Source of the DNA: Nitrospira_E sp052156535
GTDB lineage: Bacteria; Nitrospirota; Nitrospiria; Nitrospirales; UBA8639
Reading direction: 5' to 3'
Length of the DNA: 64,000 nucleotides
Assembly: GCF_052156535.1 (NCBI RefSeq)
Contig: NZ_JBQKUP010000024.1
Location: 1-64,000 of the forward strand
This document shows, piece after piece, positions 17,881 to 27,107 of this stretch. The number at the start of each line of letters is the position of its first letter. Position 1 is the first letter of the stretch. The notes below the pieces were generated by a model, which saw nothing but the letters and a program-made list of their open reading frames with translations, had not been told where the DNA came from and searched no databases. The translations under genes and the position numbers were made by a program.

Positions 17881-19050
17881 TCATATTGGTGAAGAGGAAC
17901 AGGCTTTCATCATTTCTGTGGCTGTGCGTCGGGCCCATTGGTCTACCTCCAGGGCATCTTCAATGGATGTGACGGGAGTCGCGATATAGGCATTCATTGT
18001 TTCCTGAATCACTCTGGGAATATCCAAAAAGGCAATTTGTTCCTTAAGGAAGGCATCAACGGCGATTTCATTTGCGGCGTTTAATGCAGGTGGAAGTCCG
18101 TCCGCTCCTGCCAGTGCGTCATAGGCTAACTGGAGACAGGGGAATTTTTTCGAATCCGTTGGATAAAATGTAAATTTCCCAATTTTTCCTAAATCCAGGA
18201 GTGGAGGATTCAAAGGAATGCGTTCCGGGTATTTGAGAGCATAGGAAATTGGTGTTCGCATGTCCGGGTGCCCTAATTGCGCGATGACTGACCCATCACA
18301 ATATTCTACCAAAGAGTGGATAATACTTTCTCTGTGAATGACGACATCAATTTGATCGTGAGGGATATCAAAGAGCCATCGGGCTTCAATCACCTCCAGG
18401 CCCTTATTCATCAAGGTGGCGGAGTCGGTGGTGATTTTAGCACCCATTTTCCAATTTGGATGTTGCATTGCTTGTTCGGGGGTCACGTGTTCCAGGTCAT
18501 TGATAGGCCAATCCCAAAATGGCCCGCCGGAGGCGGTTAACACGATCCGGCGAATATCTATTTTTCGGTGGCCTTCCATTGATTGGAAAATGGCGCTATG
18601 TTCACTATCGATGGGAAAAATGGTGACGCCATGTTTGTGGGCTTCCAGTTGCATCAACCGGCCTGCCATGACCATCGGCTCTTTATTGGCAAGCGCAACC
18701 TGCCGGCCTGCTTGAATGGCTGTCAAGGTTGGCTTGAGTCCTGCTCCACCGACGATCGCAGAAATCACTAAGTCACTTTTCGATGCACTGGCGACGGCGC
18801 AGAGCCCCTGCTCTCCGTCCAAAATTTCCGTGGACGTGTGTCCCATCCGTGCTCGCAATCGATTGGCAGCATCCCGGCAGGAGAGCGCAGCCACTTCTGG
18901 CTTGAAGATGCGGATCTGTTCCTCAAGAGCCTGATCATTTGATCCGGCAGCCAAGCCGACTACTTGAAATTCTTCAGGGAATCTGGAGATCACATCTAAT
19001 GTACTGTTCCCAATCGATCCGGTAGATCCTAAGATGACGATGTGTTTCAC
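17881..19050 (-). CDS. dxr: 1-deoxy-D-xylulose 5-phosphate reductoisomerase
   Basis: 389 residues. Converts DXP to 2-C-methylerythritol 4-phosphate with NADPH, the committed step of the non-mevalonate isoprenoid pathway. The N-terminal NADPH site is GSTGSIGNSTL; the substrate and metal region shows ALANKEPMVMAG and PIDSEHSAIFQ; the flexible loop has ASGGPFWDW. Its product feeds undecaprenyl (uppS, same operon) and the squalene genes at 31.5-33.8 kb. Cytoplasmic, complete and ordinary. Confidence 0.96.
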   Translation of the reverse strand: MKHIVILGSTGSIGNSTLDVISRFPEEFQVVGLAAGSNDQALEEQIRIFKPEVAALSCRDAANRLRARMGHTSTEILDGEQGLCAVASASKSDLVISAIVGGAGLKPTLTAIQAGRQVALANKEPMVMAGRLMQLEAHKHGVTIFPIDSEHSAIFQSMEGHRKIDIRRIVLTASGGPFWDWPINDLEHVTPEQAMQHPNWKMGAKITTDSATLMNKGLEVIEARWLFDIPHDQIDVVIHRESIIHSLVEYCDGSVIAQLGHPDMRTPISYALKYPERIPLNPPLLDLGKIGKFTFYPTDSKKFPCLQLAYDALAGADGLPPALNAANEIAVDAFLKEQIAFLDIPRVIQETMNAYIATPVTSIEDALEVDQWARRTATEMMKACSSSPI

Positions 19051-19086
19051 CAGATTCTCTCCCTATGGTTGTGCACGGTCTGGTTA

Positions 19087-19893
19087 TTAGGTTGAGCCCG
19101 TGAATAGGGCATAGTAGTAAAAGGCCGGTCCGGTAAAGAGCAGACTGTCCACACGATCCAACACTCCCCCATGTCCTGGAATGATTGTGCCTGAATCCTT
19201 GATACTCACGCTACGTTTGATCGCGGATTCTGCAAGATCCCCAAGCGCTCCGATTATGGCCATAGCCATGCCGAGAATAGCGCATTCCCCCAAGGAGAAA
19301 AAGGGGAGAAACCAAAAGTGGCTGATAAGACCTCCCAGCAAAGAAAAAAGTACCCCTCCGATCAAACCTTCAATCGTTTTTTTAGGACTCAGGGTTGGCG
19401 CCAGGGCATGTCGTCCAAGAGATAAGCCTACGACAAATCCACCGGTATCAGCTAACCATGTGATCGCCAAGACAAAAAAGATTAAGGCGATTCCATGGGG
19501 GAGTTGCCGGAGGAGTATGAAATGCCCGAGCAGAACCACGACATAAAGTATTCCAAAGGGATAGGCCGCCCATAAGGGGAGCCGTTGCCTCATGGCAGTC
19601 GGGGCTACAAAAAACCCCGTTAAAACAACCAGAACGATTCCCAAGAGCCAGAGATTCAAGCCTTGGGAGTAGCCGGTGTACATGGCAACAAGAAGCATGA
19701 CGGCACCAACACAGGAGATTATCTTGGTGCCAAGGGTTCCGGTTGGTCCGAAGTAGAGTGTGAGAAATTCCCATAATGCGAGGAGAGAAGCTGTGCCAAT
19801 CAGGAGAGAAAGCAGCCAAGGTGGAGAATAGCGTATTCCCGCATAGAGCAAAGGAATAAATACGATGGCTGAGTACAGTCGACGGGGATCCAT
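19087..19893 (-). CDS. cdsA: Phosphatidate cytidylyltransferase CdsA
   Basis: 268 residues with about eight hydrophobic segments. Makes CDP-diacylglycerol from phosphatidate and CTP, the branch point to all major phospholipids. The family signature is near the C-terminus (KDSGTIIPGHGGVLDRVDS), preceded by the conserved LSPKKTIEGLIGG. Second gene of the uppS operon, 83 nt after uppS and 36 nt before dxr. Integral inner-membrane enzyme. Confidence 0.95.
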   Translation of the reverse strand: MDPRRLYSAIVFIPLLYAGIRYSPPWLLSLLIGTASLLALWEFLTLYFGPTGTLGTKIISCVGAVMLLVAMYTGYSQGLNLWLLGIVLVVLTGFFVAPTAMRQRLPLWAAYPFGILYVVVLLGHFILLRQLPHGIALIFFVLAITWLADTGGFVVGLSLGRHALAPTLSPKKTIEGLIGGVLFSLLGGLISHFWFLPFFSLGECAILGMAMAIIGALGDLAESAIKRSVSIKDSGTIIPGHGGVLDRVDSLLFTGPAFYYYALFTGST

Positions 19894-19976
19894 TGTTTAT
19901 AGGAGTAAAAGGGGCAGTGCGTCAGATAAACTAGAAGAAGGGTGCCTGGTATGCATGCAGGAGCGCCACAGACGGT

Positions 19977-20762
19977 TTATGGCGAAACAGTTTGAGTGAT
20001 TCGGCCAAAACGACGCTCCCGTTTTTGATAATCGAGTAAGGCGAGAAGAGTCTCAATGCGACGGAAATCAGGCCACAGGGTTTTGGTGAAATAGAGTTCG
20101 GTGTAGGCAATTTGCCAGGGAAGGAAATTGCTGATTCGCGCCTCTCCAGAGGTACGGATGAGCAAATCTGGATCCGGTAAACCCCATGTGCTGAGATGTT
20201 GTTCGAACAAGTTCTCATCAATTTGGTCTGGTGTGAGCGATCCCATCTGAACCTCGATCGCGACTTTCCGTACGGCATCGACAATTTCGGCTCTTCCCCC
20301 ATAGCTGAGGGCGACTGCCAGTGTGCGCTGAGTCAAATGGCGGGTTTCCTCTGCCACCTCTAAGGCCAGCGAACGGACGGAAGAGGGCAGTTGTTCCAGT
20401 CGTCCAATTGGCAGAAATCGTACCTGGCGCTCCTGAAACCGTTGGCGTTCTTGATGCAGGTACTGCTCAAGTAACCCCATAAGCAGTCGAATTTCTGAAT
20501 GAGGCCGTTTCCAATTTTCCTGAGAAAATGCATAGATGGTGATATAAGGAATCGTGAGCTCATGCCCGATTTCCAGAACATCTTGAAGTGCCCGGAGCCC
20601 TTCTTTGTGACCGGCAATTCGAGGCAACCCGCGTTGAGCGGCCCATCGGCCATTGCCATCCATGATGATAGCGATATGTCGTGGAAGGGATGTGAGGTCA
20701 AGTTGATCCAGCAATTCGCCTTCAGCAACTTGTCTTGCTTCCACCGCCTGAAATTCATCCAT
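19977..20762 (-). CDS. uppS: Undecaprenyl diphosphate synthase
   Basis: 261 residues, slightly long because of about 25 extra N-terminal residues. Adds eight cis-isoprenyl units to farnesyl diphosphate to make the lipid carrier for peptidoglycan and polysaccharide. The catalytic Asp is in IAIIMDGNGRWA; the RxG pocket and TIYAFSQENWKRP block follow; the C-terminal DLLIRTSGEARISNFLPWQ and TLWPDF signatures are intact. First gene of the operon with a good promoter upstream (20854-20882). An SD sequence is not obvious. Confidence 0.95.
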   Translation of the reverse strand: MDEFQAVEARQVAEGELLDQLDLTSLPRHIAIIMDGNGRWAAQRGLPRIAGHKEGLRALQDVLEIGHELTIPYITIYAFSQENWKRPHSEIRLLMGLLEQYLHQERQRFQERQVRFLPIGRLEQLPSSVRSLALEVAEETRHLTQRTLAVALSYGGRAEIVDAVRKVAIEVQMGSLTPDQIDENLFEQHLSTWGLPDPDLLIRTSGEARISNFLPWQIAYTELYFTKTLWPDFRRIETLLALLDYQKRERRFGRITQTVSP

Positions 20763-20853
20763 GGAATTGTGCTGGACCCGATCGTAAGGGTAAGAACTGC
20801 GTTGGAATCTATCGAAAGATTATTGGAGTTAGGCAAAATTTTACAATAAATTC

Positions 20854-20882
20854 AGTCTAATAATGAAAGCGATTCTTGTCAA
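20854..20882 (-). promoter_or_regulatory. Sigma-70-like promoter for uppS operon
   Basis: Minus strand: perfect -35 TTGACA (20882-20877), 17-nt spacer, -10 TAGACT (20859-20854; four of six consensus bases). It lies about 90 nt before uppS, in the divergent uppS/tldD gap. Confidence 0.6.
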
Positions 20883-20987
20883 ATTCCCACGAGACGATCT
20901 TCACCGGAAATTGCGCCCACCTGGGAGATGGGCTATACTCCTTCTTTGTTTCATTCTCATTTTGTCCTTCGTTGTCATTGATATCCT

Positions 20988-22415
20988 ATGGTACCCAGCC
21001 TTTCAGACTTCGCCCTCCAAGAAAAGGATGTCCTTCAGGCCTTAAATAAGGCCACCGCTCGGGGAGTGGATTACGTGGACATGTATGTCGAGTCCTGCGT
21101 GACCGATTCCGTTTCTATGGAGGAAAGCCTCGTCAAGCGCGCAGTCAAAAGTATTTCCCAGGGGGCGGGTGTTCGAGCGGTGGCTGGAGAACGAACCGGG
21201 TTTGCATATTCAGATGATCTATCTGTACGAGACCTGGAAATTGCCGCTGATACGGCACGGTATATTGCCGATTCTCCCCAAGGGGACAATCCCATAGCCG
21301 TCACTCATCGTTCTCAGCCCTCCCAGAATCTCTACCCGTTGTCCCAGCCGCTCACCGATATTACGACAGAAGCTCGGGTTGCCTTACTGAATGAGATTGA
21401 CGTGGAAGCCAGACGATATGACCCGCGAATTACCAAGGTCATGGCCTCTTTTAACACGGAACAGAAAATATTCTTAGTCATCAACTCCCAAGGACAACTG
21501 GTTGGAGATGTGCAGCCTCTATCTCGTCTTCAGATTTCCTGTATTGCCGAAGATGGGGCCAATCGCCAGGTTGGGTCTTTTGGAGGAGGGGGACGAGTCG
21601 GATTTGCTTTCTACCTGGAGCAGAATCGCGCGATGGAGTTTGCCCGGGAAGCTGCACGTCAGGCGATTGTGAATCTAGGCGCGGTCGAAGCTCCGGCCGG
21701 CACCATGCCGGTTGTGTTAGGTGGGGGATGGCCGGGCATTCTGCTTCACGAAGCGATCGGACATGGATTGGAAGCGGATTTTAATCGTCGCAAAACGTCA
21801 GCCTTTAGTGATTTAGTGGGAAAAACCGTCGCGTCCGAACTATGCACAATTGTGGATGACGGGACCCTCCCATTTCGGCGAGGTTCGATGAACATTGATG
21901 ATGAGGGGACGTCGACGTCACGAACCATGCTCATTGAAAAAGGTGTGTTGCGCGGCTATATCACGGATCGGCTCAATGCCCGTTTGATGGGTATCCCGTT
22001 AACAGGAAATGGAAGACGTGAAGATTTCCGGAGCATTATTCTTCCACGTATGACCAATACCTTTATGTTAGCCGGAGAATCCGATCCACAGGATATCATT
22101 CGGTCGGTGAAAAACGGTTTGTATGCCGTGTCGTTTGGTGGAGGGCAGGTTGATATCACCAGTGGGAAATTTGTCTTTTCAGCTAGCGAAGCCTATCTAA
22201 TCGAAGATGGGCAGGTGACCAAACCGGTCAAGGGGGCGACGTTGATTGGGAACGGTCCGGATGTGCTCAAAAAAGTTTCGATGGTTGGACATGATATGAA
22301 ATTAGATGAAGGAATTGGGACCTGTGGAAAAGATGGGCAATCGGTTCCGGTCGGCGTGGGACTTCCTACCATTAAAATCAATGAAATGATCGTCGGTGGC
22401 ACGGCGATGGGCTGA
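20988..22415 (+). CDS. tldD: Metalloprotease TldD
   Basis: 475 residues. TldD forms a heterodimer with TldE/PmbA that cleaves peptides; in E. coli it processes microcin B17 and CcdA. The zinc motif HEAIGHGLEAD begins at His254, and the later conserved GNGRRED and GGGQVDI blocks are present. The ATG at 20988 matches the family N-terminus. tldE follows after about 45 nt, giving the complete pair. Divergent from uppS. No peptide-toxin gene or RiPP precursor was seen beside it, so its substrate is unknown. Confidence 0.95.
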   Translation: MVPSLSDFALQEKDVLQALNKATARGVDYVDMYVESCVTDSVSMEESLVKRAVKSISQGAGVRAVAGERTGFAYSDDLSVRDLEIAADTARYIADSPQGDNPIAVTHRSQPSQNLYPLSQPLTDITTEARVALLNEIDVEARRYDPRITKVMASFNTEQKIFLVINSQGQLVGDVQPLSRLQISCIAEDGANRQVGSFGGGGRVGFAFYLEQNRAMEFAREAARQAIVNLGAVEAPAGTMPVVLGGGWPGILLHEAIGHGLEADFNRRKTSAFSDLVGKTVASELCTIVDDGTLPFRRGSMNIDDEGTSTSRTMLIEKGVLRGYITDRLNARLMGIPLTGNGRREDFRSIILPRMTNTFMLAGESDPQDIIRSVKNGLYAVSFGGGQVDITSGKFVFSASEAYLIEDGQVTKPVKGATLIGNGPDVLKKVSMVGHDMKLDEGIGTCGKDGQSVPVGVGLPTIKINEMIVGGTAMG

Positions 22416-22460
22416 TGGATAACCCTCCTGTTTTGTTTCTTTCCATTTAATCATTTAATA

Positions 22461-23831
22461 ATGTCAAATCTGCCCACCACACATGGTGACCGGTTCCCGG
22501 AGTTAGCCGCCACCGTTCTCAAGCGAGCCAAGGCTTTAGGGGCGACGGAGGCGGATCTCCTTGTGGCGGAAGGCGATTCAGTCTCGGTGCAGGTGCGGAT
22601 GTCGGAGGTGGATCGGCTCTCCAAGGCCCGCGAGAAGGTCTTGGGAATTCGGGTGTTTTTTGGCAAGCGTTCAGCCAGTTCTTCTACATCCGATTTTTCC
22701 AAAGCCTCGCTGGATCGTTTAGTCAGTGACACATGTAGTTTGGCCAGAGCTGTGGTTGAAGATGAAACTTCAGGATTGCCGGCGCCGGATCAAATGGTAG
22801 TCGATATCCCAGACATGGATATGAAAGATGATCGGCAATTGGCAGTTGATGAGGAAATAGACCTGGCCAAGCGAACCGAACAATCCGCGTTTTCCGCAGA
22901 TCCCCGCATCACCAATTCTGAAGGGGCTGAGTGTTCGGCTGGCTATGGATCGATTTTGTTAGCGAATTCCCATGGGTTTGTTGGATCGTATGCCAGTTCT
23001 TCCTACTCACTCTCTGTGTCGCCCATCGCGATGGACAGCCAAAATGGCGGTATGCAGCGGGACTATTGGTACTCCGTGAAGCGTAAATTCCATGAATTGG
23101 ATAGCCCGGAATCGATCGGCCAGGAGGCCGCTCGCCGAACCGTGAGGCGGCTAGGCAGTCAGGCCATTACGACACAAGAAGTTCCCGTGATCTTCGATCC
23201 GGAAACGGCCAAAGGCCTCCTCGGGCATATTTCCTCAGCGGTATCCGGGTACTCCTTGTATAAGGGGGCCTCGTTTCTTTTGGGGCAACTCGGAAAATCT
23301 ATTGCTTCAGATTTGGTGACAGTGGTTGATGATGGTCGATTACCCGGAGGGCTGGGGTCTCGACCATTTGATGGTGAAGGGTTGCCCACGAGAAGAAACC
23401 TGGTGATCGATAAAGGCGTGCTTTCGAGTTATCTGTTAGACACGTATTCAGGACGAAAATTGGGGATGGCATCCACAGGGAATGCATCAAGATCGGTGGG
23501 CGAAAATCCGACAGTGGGCACCACGAATTTATTTCTCTCGCCAGGCTCCTATTCGCCCGATGAAATTCTCAAGTCAATGAAGCGAGGGTTGTACGTCACG
23601 GATCTGATTGGATTTGGTGTCAACCTTGTCACCGGGGACTATTCCAGGGGAGCGGTGGGGTTTTGGGTTGAAAACGGAGAGTTGACCCATCCGGTGGAAG
23701 AGGTCACCATTGCCGGGAATTTACAACAGATACTGAAGGATATTGAAATGATCGGGAATGATTTAGAATTTCGTGGCCGGGTGGCCAGTCCTACGGTTAA
23801 AATTCGCAAGATGATGGTTGCCGGTCATTAG
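22461..23831 (+). CDS. pmbA: TldE/PmbA, partner of TldD
   Basis: 456 residues, the non-catalytic-looking partner of TldD. It aligns in plan with TldD (KARALGATEADLLVAEGDS at the start, GARVTGDYSRGAVGFWVENGE-type segment near the end, here NLVTGDYSRGAVGFWVENG), but lacks the HExxxH zinc motif, as normal for PmbA. Together with TldD it forms a cytoplasmic peptidase cage. Same operon, close spacing. Confidence 0.94.
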   Translation: MSNLPTTHGDRFPELAATVLKRAKALGATEADLLVAEGDSVSVQVRMSEVDRLSKAREKVLGIRVFFGKRSASSSTSDFSKASLDRLVSDTCSLARAVVEDETSGLPAPDQMVVDIPDMDMKDDRQLAVDEEIDLAKRTEQSAFSADPRITNSEGAECSAGYGSILLANSHGFVGSYASSSYSLSVSPIAMDSQNGGMQRDYWYSVKRKFHELDSPESIGQEAARRTVRRLGSQAITTQEVPVIFDPETAKGLLGHISSAVSGYSLYKGASFLLGQLGKSIASDLVTVVDDGRLPGGLGSRPFDGEGLPTRRNLVIDKGVLSSYLLDTYSGRKLGMASTGNASRSVGENPTVGTTNLFLSPGSYSPDEILKSMKRGLYVTDLIGFGVNLVTGDYSRGAVGFWVENGELTHPVEEVTIAGNLQQILKDIEMIGNDLEFRGRVASPTVKIRKMMVAGH

Positions 23832-23924
23832 AGGTATACAGGATAAGAACTCATTCAAGAGTTTATCGATTGCTGATCTATTTCATGAATTCAGAAATCG
23901 GCCAGAAGGCCATAAGGAGTCAGG

Positions 23925-24422
23925 ATGCCACTGGAAAAAGAGGATGGGGCAAAAGTTCTCCAGTTGATCACTTCCCGGTACAATGCACGGGAATGGAGAA
24001 AGAAAATTGAAAAGACTTTAAGTTTGCCCCCATCAGGGTTGAAAGACGAAGATCAACGCAAAGCGTTTCTTTACCTTAAGGTCGGGCTACAAGCCTATAA
24101 ATCCCGCCGGGCCGATCCACCTTCTTGGATTGTGGGCGGCTTTGCCACCAAGGAAGTGATTGACCGGGCATTGTTTAAACCCACGGTCATTGATCCGGGT
24201 TTTACCAAAGACCAGGTGACAGAATTTTTTGGAGAAGATCCCGGTTCGGAAGTCAATGAGGCCTGGTGGGAAGACATGCTCGTCAATTGGTTTGAAGAAC
24301 CAGAAGAAGAGGTCGAAGACGCTCCAGACGCCGGGTCGTCTGAAGATTCGGAATCGTTGGCTGAGGCCGACGAGGCCTCAAGTCCTACAGACGCCGCTCA
24401 CCCCCAAAAAACCATTACCTAA
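23925..24422 (+). CDS. Unknown soluble protein, acidic tail
   Basis: 165 residues, good AAGGAG ribosome binding site 5 nt before the ATG. No signal peptide or membrane segment. The first 100 residues are mixed helical (SRYNAREWRKKIEKTL, then AFLYLKVGLQAYKSRRADPPSWIVGG), followed by WWEDMLVNWFEEPEEE and a highly acidic, low-complexity tail rich in Glu, Asp, Ser and Ala. No known family was recognised. It lies between tldE and plsC on the same strand, so co-transcription is likely. Confidence 0.75.
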   Translation: MPLEKEDGAKVLQLITSRYNAREWRKKIEKTLSLPPSGLKDEDQRKAFLYLKVGLQAYKSRRADPPSWIVGGFATKEVIDRALFKPTVIDPGFTKDQVTEFFGEDPGSEVNEAWWEDMLVNWFEEPEEEVEDAPDAGSSEDSESLAEADEASSPTDAAHPQKTIT

Positions 24423-24474
24423 ATTCATTTCTGTCCGATTCCTTCAGGTCCCTTGAGCCTAATTTTTTAGAGTA

Positions 24475-25182
24475 ATGGCATGGGGGACCATGGTGGGAAC
24501 AAAACTCCTCCGGCCTTTCTCGTCTTCACCGTTGCCAGTTCCAAGCACCTTGCGGGGCTTCGTCCATACTTCGTTACATCAATTGAACTCCTGGGTCTGT
24601 CGGCTCATGTATGGTGTGACGGTGGCGTCCTCATGCCCGGTTCCAGCTCAGGGACCAGCGTTGATTGTGTGTGACCATACCTCGATGGGGGACCCATTGG
24701 TCTTATTGGCCACCGTAGGACGTCCTATCCGGTTTTTAATGGCGAAAGAGATCTATGCGCAGTCACACCTCCGTTGGGTGTTTCAGGCGTTTCGTTGTAT
24801 TCCGGTACAACGAGGCAAGCGGGATATCCGTGCGATTCGTATGATGTTAGATGGCCTGGCAGCGAAAGAGGTGATCGGTCTTTTTCCCGAAGGCGGATTG
24901 GATCGGCATCGTTTAGATACGGGGTATTTAGGTATTGGCTATCTGGCGATAAAATCAGGTGCCCCAGTCATTCCGTCGTCAATCGTGTGGGACGGCCCCC
25001 ATTCGGTGACGTCGATGGTCAAAACGTTATTGGTTCCGAGTAAGGCGAGGATTCGGTATGGGAAACCTCTGCAATTCCCTCAAGAGGTTCGTCCGAGTAA
25101 GGAATCCCTTCAATTGTGTACGGGGGAAATTATGAAGCAGATTGAAGAGTTGAGGAAAAGCTTGCTGTCTGATGTATCCTAA
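24475..25182 (+). CDS. 1-acyl-glycerol-3-phosphate acyltransferase (PlsC family)
   Basis: 235 residues. The HX4D catalytic motif is His68-TSMG-Asp73, followed by the glycerol-phosphate-binding RCIPVQRGKRD block and FPEGG (137-141). Such enzymes acylate lysophosphatidate at the membrane surface to make phosphatidate, the substrate of CdsA encoded 5 kb away. The N-terminus is amphipathic without a clear transmembrane helix. It is the last conserved gene before the repeat-rich accessory stretch. Exact acyl acceptor is not deducible. Confidence 0.88.
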   Translation: MAWGTMVGTKLLRPFSSSPLPVPSTLRGFVHTSLHQLNSWVCRLMYGVTVASSCPVPAQGPALIVCDHTSMGDPLVLLATVGRPIRFLMAKEIYAQSHLRWVFQAFRCIPVQRGKRDIRAIRMMLDGLAAKEVIGLFPEGGLDRHRLDTGYLGIGYLAIKSGAPVIPSSIVWDGPHSVTSMVKTLLVPSKARIRYGKPLQFPQEVRPSKESLQLCTGEIMKQIEELRKSLLSDVS

Positions 25183-25334
25183 GCCGAGCTTACCTGGAAG
25201 CTTATTCTAGGGGCATACATCCATTTCCGTCTCCAATACCCGCCATAGTAGAGCTTTTCCCTGTAGCTTTTGGTAGGGGCGAGTATCCATTTTCTTCCCA
25301 AATAGATCCTCGATAACAAATGGTAGGGAATCCC

Positions 25335-25816
25335 CATTACAGTTTGCCGGGTTTCGGCTCGGCAGCCGAGCTACTTTTGTTTCGGCAAAAGTAGCCAAAA
25401 CCATCTTGGCCATGCTGTGGCCCTTCGGGTTCCCTGTGCGGTTCGCTGACCCCGGCGTCGCGCAAACTCGCAAGGCTCAAGCAATGCGCGCCTTTTTTCC
25501 GGGGTCGGCTGCACTGCTCGGCCACATCACAAGGCCAGGGGAGTCTGCTGAAACTATGCTTTCTTTAATTATAGAGGACCGACTCGCGGAGCCTGCCCTG
25601 AGTTTTCGAAGGGCTCAGACAGGTGCTCGCCGGCTGATAAGCGCGTCCGCCCATGGGGCCGAACGGCAGGCGTCGGTCAAGGAAGGAACGGAAAAGGAAC
25701 GAGTAAGCTTCGGGGGTTTATTTTTGAAGGCAGGTATTGCAATCACGCAATCCGCTTTGGGCCTTACTCAACGATCCCCAAACGTGACACTTTCCTTTCA
25801 AATGGCAAGACCTGAC
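25335..25816 (-). repeat. Composite intergenic repeat, copy A
   Basis: Begins with two adjacent hairpins (GCTCGGC-A-GCCGAGC at 25357-25371 and CTACTTTTG/CAAAAGTAG at 25371-25394), contains the short 26-bp element at 25591-25613, the GGCAGGCGTCGG block near 25665-25675, and a 3' block (25712-25816) also found after copy C. The core is the reverse complement of copies C and D. It stops 10 nt short of the HNH gene stop codon. Confidence 0.85.
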
Positions 25817-25825
25817 CACAAACTC

Positions 25826-26584
25826 TCAGTGACCCATCTCATCCTTCCTACTCAGCATTGCCTTCACTTCCTCAATTGTATAAGGGGGTTCGCGACGATG
25901 TACGACAGCGTGGCAGTTCGCACAGAGCGGCCGGAGATCGAGGATGGGATCGACGGAGTAACTTCCACCCGCTGTAGCCAACGGCTTTAGATGATGAATA
26001 TGAATGAAACCGGAAAGAAGGGGACCATAGACATCTGCAAAGCTGAACTCGCAGATCGTACACACTGGCCCGTAGTGTTCAATGCAACAGGCTCTTGCTG
26101 TTTCATCTCGCTCGTAGCGATTAACTTGAATTCGAAGTACGGCCCCCTCTGGATACTCCAGGGTCGGAGGGACTTCCTCTGGAGCCATAACCTCAGGTCG
26201 AGATGTTCCATCGGGTACCACGGTACTAGGAGTCTCAAGAAAAGCGGCAACCATAACTTGCTCACTCGGAGTATCTGGGGCTAGCATGTTTTTGAGTTGT
26301 TCGAAATCACCAGAAAGCCACCGCGTTACAACTTCATCAAATTTTCCAATTTCCCCCATAGAGCGTCGGCCGCACGCATCATGAATCGACTTTTCAGCAG
26401 AATATTGGTTGCTAAATCGGCGACGCTCAAGTTCACGAGTAGCTACAATATTCACTGCCTCACGACGAAGGTCTTCAGCGGTCGCGTCGGGCACGGCTGT
26501 TGTTCTAAGGCGTCTGATCTCACGAAGGACTTCCAGAACGTCTTCCAGCCTGCTCCGGCGCATTGATTTGCCTTTAGGAGCCAT
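25826..26584 (-). CDS. HNH endonuclease, McrA-like
   Basis: 252 residues. The C-terminal HNH/zinc module is complete: Cys175-TI-Cys178, IHIHHLKPLA with His197/His198, DPILDLRPLCANCHAVVHRR with Cys221, Cys224, His225 and His229. The N-terminal 120 residues are helical and may bind DNA. Such enzymes resemble McrA-type modification-dependent restriction nucleases, but no methyltransferase or specificity gene is beside it, so this would be a stand-alone nuclease; the target is unknown. It lies alone between repeat copies A and B, an arrangement suggesting acquisition as a unit. Start at the first ATG; MRRSRLED, seven codons in, is an alternative. Confidence 0.85.
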   Translation of the reverse strand: MAPKGKSMRRSRLEDVLEVLREIRRLRTTAVPDATAEDLRREAVNIVATRELERRRFSNQYSAEKSIHDACGRRSMGEIGKFDEVVTRWLSGDFEQLKNMLAPDTPSEQVMVAAFLETPSTVVPDGTSRPEVMAPEEVPPTLEYPEGAVLRIQVNRYERDETARACCIEHYGPVCTICEFSFADVYGPLLSGFIHIHHLKPLATAGGSYSVDPILDLRPLCANCHAVVHRREPPYTIEEVKAMLSRKDEMGH

Positions 26585-26699
26585 AATTCTTTTCGTTTGT
26601 CCTGTACATCTACCGCCATTACGTTTTCTGGGATCAGATCATAGCTAAAGAGGTCGCAGGGGCTAAACGGTTTCTGTGGTACAGCCTAACAATAATTTC

Positions 26700-27065
26700 A
26701 CGGACTGTTTAATTTTGAATGATATGAATTAGATGCCGGGTGTCGGCCCGGCAGCCGAAGTCTCCTTCGACCGGGCTCAGGACAGGCTTTTTGTTTCGGG
26801 AAAAGGACCCAAAACCATTGAGGCCCCGCCCGCCTCAACAGATTGATGGAACGCGAAGCAAAGAGACGGGCTAACGCGCAGGGCTCACACATGCCCGTCA
26901 AGAACAAGAGCGTCCGACCAGGGGCCAGACGGCAGGCGACGGTCAGAAAAAGGGTGGAAAAAGGAAGAAGAAAAGCTCCGCAACCTAACTCAGCATGTGC
27001 TGGATTTTCAGATTCTCTCCATACTGTATTGCAAGACCTGCCCCTTACCCCAGAAAACATAGCGG
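26700..27065 (-). repeat. Composite intergenic repeat, copy B
   Basis: Same orientation as copy A: a CCGGGCAGCC-type hairpin remnant, a diverged core (TTTTGTTTCGGGAAAA near 26780-26800), the short element at 26764-26787 and GGCAGGCGACGG near 26931-26942. It is the most diverged copy. It begins about 43 nt past the stop of the alpha/beta hydrolase gene. Confidence 0.75.
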
Positions 27066-27107
27066 TGCGAATCACTGCTCTTCCTAGACATAGACTGCGA
27101 CTCATTT

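Noticed and set aside
20863..21045. Possible 60-residue membrane peptide
   Set aside because: Overlaps tldD by 58 nt in another frame and has no ribosome binding site; the hydrophobic run is likely chance in the divergent promoter.
25207..25473. Open frame of 88 codons on the minus strand
   Set aside because: Overlaps repeat A; contains the same AETKVAR peptide as the other repeat-derived frames; no start signal.
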